From Solirubrobacterales bacterium (lineage in GTDB: Bacteria; Actinomycetota; Thermoleophilia; Solirubrobacterales; Solirubrobacteraceae): a DNA stretch of 21,955 bases. Location: positions 5,888 through 27,842 of the forward strand of contig QHBV01000038.1 of NCBI GenBank assembly GCA_003244035.1, in the 5' to 3' direction. The stretch's first letter is position 1; the number at the start of each line of letters is the position of its first letter. Positions 1-6,243 of this stretch are shown here, piece after piece. Below the pieces are notes generated by a model. That model saw nothing but the letters and a program-made list of their open reading frames with translations. It searched no databases and was not told the DNA's origin. A program made the translations under genes and the position numbers.

Positions 1-1608
1 ACCGAGATCCCGATCGGCTCCGAGCACGAGGTGCAGGGCGTGATCGACCTGGTCGACATGCAGGCCTATCGTTACGAGGGCACGACCCCTCCCACGCGCG
101 AGAACTGCACGACGATCCCGATCCCCGTCGAGCTCCGAGCGCAGGCCGAAGAGTACCGCGAGAAGCTGATGGATGAGGTCTCGGAGAGCTCGGACGCGCT
201 GATGGAGCGATACCTGGAGGGTGAGGAGATCTCCCACGAGGAGATCGTGACCGCGCTCAAGGACGGAACCAACCACGGGGCGATCTTCCCGGTCACGTGC
301 GGCGTGGCGACCCGCAACCTCGCCGCCAACCGGCTGCTGGACGCGATCGTCGAGGACCTGCCCTCGCCGGTCAAGCACGGCGGGCTGCAGGTGGGGGAGA
401 TGACGCTCGAGGCGGTGGCCGACGCCGAGCTGTTCGCGTACGTGTTCAAGACCCGCGCGGACCCGTTCGCGGGGCGAATCAACATCTTCCGCGTTTACCA
501 GGGGGTGCTGAAGCAGGACTCCCAGGTCATGAACACCCGCAGCCGAACCAAGGAGCGGATCGGCCAGCTCGTGAGCTTCGAGGGGCACCAGACCGGGCAT
601 GCCACGGAGTTCGGCCCCGGAGACATCGGCGCGGTCGCGAAGCTCAAGGAGACCAAAGCCGGCGACTGGCTGGCTTCGCGAGAGACCTCGATCGAGATGC
701 CCAGCATCAAGCTGCCCGCACCGGTGATGGCGTTCGCGGTGGAGCCGGGCAGCAAGGGCGACGAGGACAAGGTGTTCACCGCCCTGCGCCGGCTCCAGGA
801 GGAGGACCCTACGATCGACCTGCACCGAGACCCGCAGACCGGCGAGCAGATCGTCGCGGGGCTCTCGCAGGTTCACGTCGAGGTGATCGTCGAGCGGCTG
901 AAGTCCCGCTTCGGGGCCGAGGTCAACCTGAGGCCCCCGCGGGTGCCCTATCAAGAGACGATCAGGAAGTCCGCCAAGGCGCACGGGCGCCACAAGAAGC
1001 AGACGGGCGGCCGCGGCCAGTTCGGCGACTGTCACATCGAGCTCGAGCCGCTGGCGTCCGGCGCCGGCTTCGAGTTCGTCAACGCGATCAAGGGAGGGGT
1101 GATTCCGACCGGCTTCATCCCCGCGGTCGAGAAGGGCGTGCTCGAGGCGATGACCGAGGGCGTCGTCGCCGGCTACCCCGTCAAGGACGTCCGAGTCCGC
1201 CTGTACGACGGCTCGTATCACACTGTCGACTCCTCCGAGATGGCGTTCAAGGTCGCCGGCTCACTGGCGATGAAGGAGGCCCTGGAGCAGGCTGGACCGG
1301 TGCTGCTCGAGCCGATCATGCTGGTCACCGTCAGCGTCCCCGAGGACGCCGTCGGGGATGTGATCGGCGATCTGAACTCGCGTCGGGGGCGACCGCTGGG
1401 GATGGAGCCCGCGGGCGGTGGGATCACCGAAATCAAGGCCGACGTGCCGATGGCGGAGATGCTCTCCTACGCGCCCGATCTGCGCTCGATCACCGGCGGG
1501 CAGGGCGAGTTCACGATGGCGTTCGAGCGCTACGAGGAGGTACCGGGCCATCTCGCGGAGAAGGTGGTGGGCGAGGCCAGGACACAGCGGGAGGCGGTCA
1601 AGGCCTAA
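1..1608 (+). CDS. fusA: Elongation factor G-like GTPase, 5'-truncated by window edge
   Basis: The frame is open from base 1 and ends at TAA 1606-1608, giving 535 residues. EF-G is usually about 700, so most of the N-terminal GTPase domain lies outside the window. Visible are the end of the G domain (GVIDLVDMQAYRYEG), domain II (FAYVFKTRADPFAGR onward), domain III (EEDPTIDLHRDPQTGEQ), domain IV (QTGGRGQFGD, LYDGSYHTVDSSEMAFK) and domain V (VIGDLNSRRG, SYAPDLRSITGGQGEF). EF-G is a cytosolic factor that drives translocation on the ribosome and, with RRF, recycling. RHKKQTGGRGQFGD in domain IV and the GGQGEF ending look more like the EF-G-like/EF-G2 paralogues of actinobacteria than the canonical str-operon copy, and no rpsL, rpsG or tuf is adjacent. 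The EF-G family is certain; the paralogue assignment is inference. The next gene starts 23 nt downstream. Confidence 0.93.
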   Translation, partial: TEIPIGSEHEVQGVIDLVDMQAYRYEGTTPPTRENCTTIPIPVELRAQAEEYREKLMDEVSESSDALMERYLEGEEISHEEIVTALKDGTNHGAIFPVTCGVATRNLAANRLLDAIVEDLPSPVKHGGLQVGEMTLEAVADAELFAYVFKTRADPFAGRINIFRVYQGVLKQDSQVMNTRSRTKERIGQLVSFEGHQTGHATEFGPGDIGAVAKLKETKAGDWLASRETSIEMPSIKLPAPVMAFAVEPGSKGDEDKVFTALRRLQEEDPTIDLHRDPQTGEQIVAGLSQVHVEVIVERLKSRFGAEVNLRPPRVPYQETIRKSAKAHGRHKKQTGGRGQFGDCHIELEPLASGAGFEFVNAIKGGVIPTGFIPAVEKGVLEAMTEGVVAGYPVKDVRVRLYDGSYHTVDSSEMAFKVAGSLAMKEALEQAGPVLLEPIMLVTVSVPEDAVGDVIGDLNSRRGRPLGMEPAGGGITEIKADVPMAEMLSYAPDLRSITGGQGEFTMAFERYEEVPGHLAEKVVGEARTQREAVKA

Positions 1609-1619
1609 GCGCCCGCTGA

Positions 1620-1625
1620 TACGCT
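1620..1625 (+). promoter_or_regulatory. Candidate -10 hexamer (TACGCT) for a leaderless start
   Basis: TACGCT fits the actinobacterial -10 pattern TAnnnT and lies 6 nt before the ATG at 1632, so transcription would begin at or next to the start codon. No convincing -35 box is visible. The same spacing occurs at 5109-5114 and, with 7 nt, at 8251-8256. Confidence 0.35.
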
Positions 1626-1631
1626 CGAACG

Positions 1632-2348
1632 ATGAAGACGCGGGACATTCGGACTTCGTACGCCGACGCGGACTGCGATGTGTGCGGTCGTACGCTGTTG
1701 CGCGGTGAGCGGGCAGAGCTGTTCCTCGACGGCGGCGCTCGGCGCTCGGTCTGCGAGCTGTGCAAGTCTCACGCGCTACACGAGGGCTGGGTCCGCGAGG
1801 GTACCGCTCCCGTCCACGACGAGAGCGACATGGGCAGCGAGCGCAATCGTTCGCTGCTGCACCGGCTGCGCGGCCGCCGGGGGGCGGGAGCCGAGTCGGC
1901 CTTCGCGGACGAGCCCGATCGCCGGTCGCGGCCGGCGAGCGGCGAGGACCCCGGCGGCGGCGCCGGGCAGGATCATCGTTCAAGTCGCCTGCGCGAGCCG
2001 CGCCACGTGCACGCGGTCCCCTCGAGCGCCGAGCACAAGACCGTCTCTGCGGTGCAGATGTTCAACGGCTCCGAGCATCGGCGCACGGTCGCCGGCGTGG
2101 CACGCTCGCTCGGGCTGCCGGCGGTGTCGGTGCTGCCGTCAGGCGCCCAGCAGAGCCTCGTCAACGTGGTCGTCTCCTGGGAGCTGTGCTGGTATCGCTA
2201 CGAGGTCGACCTCTCCGACGAGCGCTCCAGCGTCCGGCTGGCCGGACAGGGATACGAGCTGAGTGAGCTGACTCCACCGGAGCTTTCCCCCAATGCCGTC
2301 TCGGACGAGAACGGCGCGCTCGCGCTGAGGGCGGAGCTCGCCCGATGA
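1632..2348 (+). CDS. Zinc-ribbon protein of unknown function
   Basis: 238 residues. I do not recognise a named family. The N-terminus has two CxxC knuckles, C15-x2-C18 and C41-x2-C44, about 22 residues apart, followed by H47 and H50; this looks like a structural zinc ribbon. Residues about 65-130 are Arg/Gly/Pro/Ser-rich and probably disordered. From about residue 137 a folded C-terminal domain begins (SAVQMFNGSEHRRTVAG, then VVSWELCWYRYEVDL). There is no signal peptide or membrane segment, so it should be cytoplasmic. Its stop overlaps the next start by 4 nt (ATGA), suggesting translational coupling to the Arg-rich protein and the RNase H. ATG 1632 is chosen because it is the first Met before the CxxC and has a -10-like hexamer 6 nt upstream. 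A role in nucleic-acid binding would be a guess. Confidence 0.8.
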   Translation: MKTRDIRTSYADADCDVCGRTLLRGERAELFLDGGARRSVCELCKSHALHEGWVREGTAPVHDESDMGSERNRSLLHRLRGRRGAGAESAFADEPDRRSRPASGEDPGGGAGQDHRSSRLREPRHVHAVPSSAEHKTVSAVQMFNGSEHRRTVAGVARSLGLPAVSVLPSGAQQSLVNVVVSWELCWYRYEVDLSDERSSVRLAGQGYELSELTPPELSPNAVSDENGALALRAELAR

Positions 2349-2557
2349 TCTACTGCGTCGTACCAGAGGCGCTCGCCGGCGAGCTGCTGGAAAAGCTCGC
2401 GAGCCGCTACGCCGAGGATCCGAGCGTTACGGTGATCGTCGACCGCCGTAGATCATCGCGGCGGGAGCGCGGCGCACCGGCGGGTGGCAGGCGGGAGCTT
2501 CGGGACCGCAGACGGGCGCGCGTGGCGGGCGAGCTCCCCGGTCTGGTCTGCGATTGA
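2345..2557 (+). CDS. Small Arg-rich hypothetical protein
   Basis: 70 residues, start ATG in an ATGA overlap with the preceding stop. The first ~35 residues form a compact amphipathic region (MIYCVVPEALAGELLEKLA, then DPSVTVIVDRR). The second half is strongly basic, with arginine clusters RRSSRRERG and RRELRDRRRARVAG. A GGGCGGAG purine-rich stretch lies about 8-15 nt before the ATG as a possible ribosome binding site. The alpha/beta-like N-terminus followed by the DRRxxxRR...GGRRELRDRRRARV tail resembles small hypothetical proteins I associate with Thermoleophilia, but I can name no function. It ends in a TTGA overlap with the RNase H gene, so the three genes are probably one transcript. The basic tail could bind RNA or DNA; this is inference from composition only. 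Confidence 0.72.
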   Translation: MIYCVVPEALAGELLEKLASRYAEDPSVTVIVDRRRSSRRERGAPAGGRRELRDRRRARVAGELPGLVCD

Positions 2558-2955
2558 AGCTGGTCGTCCACGTCGACGGCGGAGCGAGGGGCAATCCGGG
2601 GCCGGCGGCGATCGGAGTGGTCGTCTCCGAGCCGGGGGGCGAGGTGCTGGAGGAGGGCGGCGAACGGATCGGGGTCGCGACCAACAACGTCGCCGAGTAC
2701 CGCGCGCTGCTGCTTGGGCTCCAGCGGACGCGGGCACTCGGCGCCCAGGAGGTCGAGATCGTCAACGACTCCGAGCTCATCGCCCGCCAGCTCACGGGCG
2801 CCTACCGGGTCAAGCACCCCGCGATGAAGCCGCTGTACCGCGAAGCGATCACGGCGCTGAGAGGCTTTCACCGGTGGCAGATACGGACCGTGCCGCGGGA
2901 GCAGAATGCCCGCGCCGACGCGCTCGTGAACGCCGCGCTCGACGACGGGCCCTGA
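2554..2955 (+). CDS. Ribonuclease HI-family protein
   Basis: 133 residues with all four acidic residues of the RNase H active site: D8 (HVDGGARGNPGP), E48 (NNVAEYRALL), D72 (VNDSELIARQL) and D122 (NARADALVN). Enzymes of this fold cut the RNA strand of RNA-DNA hybrids using two divalent metals. The short single-domain form, the ARGNPGP loop and absence of the basic-protrusion helix match the RVT_3-type RNase HI family of Gram-positives rather than E. coli RnhA, so the symbol is left blank. The start is TTG 2554; it overlaps the preceding stop (TTGA) and is the only start that keeps beta-strand 1 and D8. No strong ribosome binding site is seen, consistent with coupled translation. It ends 33 nt before the convergent PAP2 gene. 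Confidence 0.88.
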   Translation: MKLVVHVDGGARGNPGPAAIGVVVSEPGGEVLEEGGERIGVATNNVAEYRALLLGLQRTRALGAQEVEIVNDSELIARQLTGAYRVKHPAMKPLYREAITALRGFHRWQIRTVPREQNARADALVNAALDDGP

Positions 2956-2988
2956 GCGCTCGCCCCCGAGTCGCGGGATCGAGCTGCT

Positions 2989-4008
2989 TCAGGAGCCGAC
3001 GCGCTCGAGGGCGACGACGATGCGGTGCACCAGCGGCGTCACGCTCGCCTCTCCCCGCTGGATCGCCGCGGCGATCGCCAGCCCGACAAGCACGTCGATC
3101 ACGTAGTGCTCGCCCAGGTAGACGACGGCGAAGCTGGCCAGCGCGACGTACGTCCAGCCCAGGGCGCCGGGCACGGCGCCCAGCTCGGCGAGGCCCATCG
3201 CGGTGATCGCCGCCGAGGCGATGTGATCGGAGGGCATCGAGGCCCAGGGGTTTCCCACGTCGGTCTTCCGTGGCTTGTGAAAAAGCGAATCGACCACCTT
3301 GCGCCTCACGCGCTGCACCTGACCGTCCATCAGCCCCGCATTCTCCGAGGCCCACCACGGCGGCGGGGTCGGGACCAGGTAGTAGAACGGCGTCGTCAGG
3401 TGGTATGCCGCCGCCAGCCGTCCGGCCGCGCGCGGGACGTACTCGGGGTGGCGCACCAGCAGCCACGCGAGCAGCATGTGGGGGGTGAACCACGACGCGT
3501 AGATCACAGTTACCACCTTGTCGAGCGTCGTCACCCGCGCTGGGTCGCGCAGCGCCTGCTGTAGGCGTTGGCCCGGCGGCACGCCGAGGCCGATCACGCT
3601 GTCGATGCGCACCGGATAGGCGACGCGCAAGCGCTCGCGGAGCTTCGGGTTCTCGTAGGGCAGCTCCCAGGTGACCTCGAAGGACCACATGTAGGCGGCG
3701 CCGACAACGGCGTAGCGCCACCTTCGCCGCGGCGTGGCCGCCGACACGGCCAGCGGCGCGGCGGTGACCAGCACGAGCGTCACCGCCGGGGGGACGCGCA
3801 GGCGCCGGCGCGCCAGCACGACGCCGATCGCCGGCACGCCCGCGGCGAGCACCACCCATTGGGCGGGGGTCATCGAGCGCCTGCGCTTGGCGATCAGCCG
3901 CCTGCGGGCGCGCCTGGCGAGGCGCACCAGCGGGTGCGCCCGCTCGGGGCCGCGCCTTCGATGGGCGGCCGAGCGACGCGACGAGCGCTTTGCGCCGCGG
4001 CCGAGCAT
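2989..4008 (-). CDS. PAP2-superfamily membrane phosphatase/phosphotransferase, copy 2
   Basis: 339 residues and several hydrophobic segments (for example about 49-66, 75-92, 97-114, 164-185, 283-297, 305-316). The PAP2 catalytic motifs are present as PSDH (259-262, usually PSGH) and GEHYVID (299-305), whose His and Asp match the third PAP2 motif. The overall pattern (TTPFYYLVPTPPPWW, MDGQVQRVRR, NPWASMPSDH) fits the AUR1/inositol-phosphorylceramide-synthase-like branch (PAP2_3). Such enzymes act on lipid phosphates or transfer phospho-headgroups in the membrane; the substrate cannot be read here. The start ATG 4008-4006 overlaps the upstream paralogue's TGA by 1 nt (TGATG), and the basic extension before SMTPAQWV aligns with the paralogue's N-terminus, which supports it over the internal Met at 3873. 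An apparent in-frame extension to 5118 is the shadow of the other copy. Confidence 0.85.
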   Translation of the reverse strand: MLGRGAKRSSRRSAAHRRRGPERAHPLVRLARRARRRLIAKRRRSMTPAQWVVLAAGVPAIGVVLARRRLRVPPAVTLVLVTAAPLAVSAATPRRRWRYAVVGAAYMWSFEVTWELPYENPKLRERLRVAYPVRIDSVIGLGVPPGQRLQQALRDPARVTTLDKVVTVIYASWFTPHMLLAWLLVRHPEYVPRAAGRLAAAYHLTTPFYYLVPTPPPWWASENAGLMDGQVQRVRRKVVDSLFHKPRKTDVGNPWASMPSDHIASAAITAMGLAELGAVPGALGWTYVALASFAVVYLGEHYVIDVLVGLAIAAAIQRGEASVTPLVHRIVVALERVGS

Positions 4009-5030
4009 CACGTGGACACGCGGTCGAGCGTCTCGGCGATCCGGCGCACCAGCGGCGTCGTCTGCGCCTCCCAGCGCTGGATTCCCGCGGCGATCGCGAG
4101 CCCGACGAGCACGTCGGTCACGTAGTGCTCTCCCATGTAGACGACGGCGAAGCTCGCCAGCGCCACGTAGGTCCAGCCGAGGACGCCGTAGACCGGCCCG
4201 ACCTCGGCCAGGCCCATCGCGGTCATCGCCGCCGAGGCGATGTGATCCGAGGGCATCGAGCCCCACGGGTTGCCCGGATCTGAGTCGTGGACCTGGCGTG
4301 GCCTGCGCCGGAGCGAGTTGACGACGTGGCGCCGGACGCGCTCGACCTCGCCGTCCATCCGCCCCGCCTCCTCGGAGGCCCACCACGGCGGCGCCGTCGG
4401 GACGAGGTAGTAGAAGGGCGTGGTCAGGTGGTAGGCCATCGCGAGCCGGGTGGCGGCCCGCGGAAAGAACCGGTCGTGGCGGAGCAGCACCCACGCGAGC
4501 ACGCCGTGGGGCAGGAACCACGACCCGTAGATCAGCACCACGATCTTGTCGAGCGCGGTCACCCTCGGCGGGTCGCGCAGAGCCCGCTGCAGGCGCTGGC
4601 TCGGGGGTATCCCGAGGCCAATCAGGCTGTCGAGGCGGATCTCGTAGTCGATCTGCAGGCGCCGGCGGAGCTTCTCCGGGTTCTCGTAGGGCAACGCCCA
4701 GGTGATGACGAACGACCACATGTAAGCGGCGCCGATCGCGGCGTACCGCCATCTTCGCCGTGGCGTGGCCACCGCTACGCCCACCGGCGCGGCGGAGACG
4801 AGCGCGAGCGTGACCACCGGCGGCACGCGCAGGCGCCGGCGCGCCAGCACGAGCCCAACCGCCGGCGCGGCGGTGGCGCCCAGCACCCATTGGAGCGGGG
4901 TCATCGAGCGCCCGCGGCGCCTTACCCTGCCCCGGCGAGCGCGCTTGGTCAAGCGCACGAGCGTGTGCGGCGGCACCGGCCCGTAGATCCGATGCGCCTC
5001 CGGGCGGCGTTGGAAGAGCGTGCACGCCAT
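4008..5030 (-). CDS. PAP2-superfamily membrane phosphatase/phosphotransferase, copy 1
   Basis: 340 residues, collinear with the downstream copy along its whole length. Shared blocks include the basic N-terminus (HTLVRLTKRARR), the SMTPLQWV segment, WALPYENP, TTPFYYLVPTAPPWW, NPWGSMPSDHIASAA (PSDH at 260-263) and GEHYVTDVLVG (H302, D306). It has a 2-residue longer linker (RQVHDSDPGNPW) before PSDH. As for copy 2, the family is the AUR1-like PAP2_3 branch: a multi-pass membrane enzyme acting on lipid phosphates, substrate unknown. ATG 5030 is the first Met giving an N-terminus like that of copy 2. The gene is divergent from the xseB-ispA-dxs operon across a 90-nt gap holding a strong dyad (5086-5109). 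Isoprenoid-phosphate substrates are tempting from this context but unproven. Confidence 0.85.
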   Translation of the reverse strand: MACTLFQRRPEAHRIYGPVPPHTLVRLTKRARRGRVRRRGRSMTPLQWVLGATAAPAVGLVLARRRLRVPPVVTLALVSAAPVGVAVATPRRRWRYAAIGAAYMWSFVITWALPYENPEKLRRRLQIDYEIRLDSLIGLGIPPSQRLQRALRDPPRVTALDKIVVLIYGSWFLPHGVLAWVLLRHDRFFPRAATRLAMAYHLTTPFYYLVPTAPPWWASEEAGRMDGEVERVRRHVVNSLRRRPRQVHDSDPGNPWGSMPSDHIASAAMTAMGLAEVGPVYGVLGWTYVALASFAVVYMGEHYVTDVLVGLAIAAGIQRWEAQTTPLVRRIAETLDRVST

Positions 5031-5085
5031 CGCGCCCAGAGCCTAGCTGAGCGCCAGGCCGGCCCTTGCCCGGCCAACACTCGAA

Positions 5086-5109
5086 AGCGATCGGCTCCAG
5101 CCGGTCGCT
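5086..5109. promoter_or_regulatory. Inverted repeat in the divergent promoter region
   Basis: Arms AGCGATCGGC (5086-5095) and GCCGGTCGCT (5100-5109) pair over 10 positions with one G-T wobble around the 4-nt loop TCCA. The right arm touches the TACTCT -10-like hexamer of the xseB operon. It could be an operator for one or both divergent transcripts or an RNA hairpin. A second, shorter dyad (GGCCGG/CCGGCC, 5057-5075) lies just to the left. Confidence 0.4.
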
Positions 5110-5114
5110 ACTCT
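5109..5114 (+). promoter_or_regulatory. Candidate -10 hexamer (TACTCT) for the xseB-ispA-dxs operon
   Basis: TACTCT fits TAnnnT and sits exactly 6 nt before GTG 5121, predicting a leaderless transcript. No clear -35 element is visible. Confidence 0.35.
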
Positions 5115-5120
5115 TCACCT

Positions 5121-5333
5121 GTGAGCGATCTCCTGATCGAGCTCAGCGCGTGGCTGGAGCAGACCGCCCAGCGGCTGCGAACGGGTGAGATCGAGCCCGA
5201 TGGCGCGCTGGCGCTGATCGAGGAGTGCGCGCGACTGGCCGCCGAGGCCAGCTCGCATGTCGATGAGCGCGTTCGGGCGGCGATCGAACCGCTGCCAGAC
5301 CTTCCGGGACAGCTTCCGCTGCCGGCGGCATGA
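5121..5333 (+). CDS. xseB: Exodeoxyribonuclease VII small subunit-like protein
   Basis: 70 residues starting at GTG 5121. The helical pattern LSAWLEQTAQRLRTGEIE, then ALALIEECARLAAEA and VDERVRAAIE, follows the XseB template (E. coli: LSELEQIVTRLESG, then ALNEFERGVQLARQ, then a third coiled helix). XseB is the small subunit that, in several copies, supports XseA in the single-strand exonuclease VII. Position gives added support: xseB directly before ispA and dxs is a widely conserved order. It lies 7 nt upstream of the polyprenyl synthase. Similarity is modest, and xseA, normally just upstream, is replaced by the oppositely oriented PAP2 pair. An unrelated small coiled-coil protein is the alternative. 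Confidence 0.6.
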   Translation: MSDLLIELSAWLEQTAQRLRTGEIEPDGALALIEECARLAAEASSHVDERVRAAIEPLPDLPGQLPLPAA

Positions 5334-5340
5334 CATCGTC

Positions 5341-6243
5341 GTGCCGCTAGTCGGCCTGGCGCCCAAACCCTGCTACCCCGAGCACCTGCGCGTCGAGGTT
5401 GAGCGCTGCCTGCAGGAGCTGCGCTTCTCCAGTGAGGCGGCGACGGTCGGCCTTCAAGAGGCGATGCGGTACTCGCTGCTGGCGTCGGCCAAGCGGATCC
5501 GGCCGGTGCTCGCGCTCGCCACCGCGGAGGCGATCGGGCGCGAGCCAGCCTCCGTGCTGCCGCTCGCGGCCGCACTCGAGCTGATCCACACCTATTCGCT
5601 GATCCACGACGACCTGCCCGCGATGGACGACGACGAGCTGCGCCGCGGCCGCCCCACATGTCATCGGGCGTTCGGCGAGGATGTCGCGATCCTCGCCGGC
5701 GACGGGCTCTACGCCGAGGCGTTCCGGCTGCTGCTCGGAGAGCAACGGGGAGAGCCGGCGGACGTGCTCGCCGCCGCGGGTGAGCTCGCCGCCGCGACCG
5801 GGGTGGGAGGGATGGTCGGCGGGCAGTACCTGGACGTCGCCGGCACGGCCCCGTCCGGCGCTCAGGGCCTGCGACGACTGCACGAGCTGAAGACCGGACG
5901 CCTGATCGCCGCCAGCGTCGAATGCGTCCTGCTGCTGGCCGGGTACGGCCGGCGTGACACAATCGATCCGTTCCACATCTTCGCGAGCGAGCTGGGCGTG
6001 CTCTTCCAGATCGTTGACGACATCCTCGACGTGACCGGTTCCCAACCAGCGCTCGGTAAGCGCCAAGGCAGTGACGAACGGCTCGGAAAGCGCACGTACG
6101 TGACCGAGTTCGGCCTCGACGGCGCCCGCGACCTCGCTCGCGAGTCGCACGCCCGTGCCCGCGACGCGCTGGCGCGCGCGGTGCCAACCGGCGCCGTGCA
6201 GCTGCAGCAGATCACCGACTTCATCGCGACGCGAACCCACTGA
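5341..6243 (+). CDS. ispA: Polyprenyl diphosphate synthase (FPP/GGPP synthase)
   Basis: 300 residues. It condenses isopentenyl diphosphate with an allylic diphosphate to make C15 or C20 prenyl diphosphates in the cytosol. The first Asp-rich motif is HDDLPAMDDDELRRGRP (D90, D91, D96) and the second is FQIVDDILDVTG (D226, D227, D230); these bind the Mg-diphosphates. Other family blocks are SAKRIRPVLALA (substrate Lys/Arg), LKTGRLI and GKRTYVTEFG. GTG 5341 is chosen because it follows the xseB stop by 7 nt and gives a normal N-terminus; the same frame is open further upstream, but a longer start would overlap xseB. Its TGA overlaps the dxs ATG by 1 nt (TGATG). Product chain length cannot be decided by eye, so ispA is the operon-position name. 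Confidence 0.92.
   Translation: MPLVGLAPKPCYPEHLRVEVERCLQELRFSSEAATVGLQEAMRYSLLASAKRIRPVLALATAEAIGREPASVLPLAAALELIHTYSLIHDDLPAMDDDELRRGRPTCHRAFGEDVAILAGDGLYAEAFRLLLGEQRGEPADVLAAAGELAAATGVGGMVGGQYLDVAGTAPSGAQGLRRLHELKTGRLIAASVECVLLLAGYGRRDTIDPFHIFASELGVLFQIVDDILDVTGSQPALGKRQGSDERLGKRTYVTEFGLDGARDLARESHARARDALARAVPTGAVQLQQITDFIATRTH

Noticed and set aside
2989..5118. A single 709-residue minus-strand open frame across both PAP2 genes
   Set aside because: Its first half is the out-of-frame shadow of the upstream PAP2 copy (Arg/Pro/Ala-rich, no motifs). The real downstream gene starts at 4008.
4287..5120. Long N-terminal extension of the xseB-like frame
   Set aside because: It runs antisense through PAP2 copy 1 and has shadow-type composition; only the last 70 residues look like a protein.
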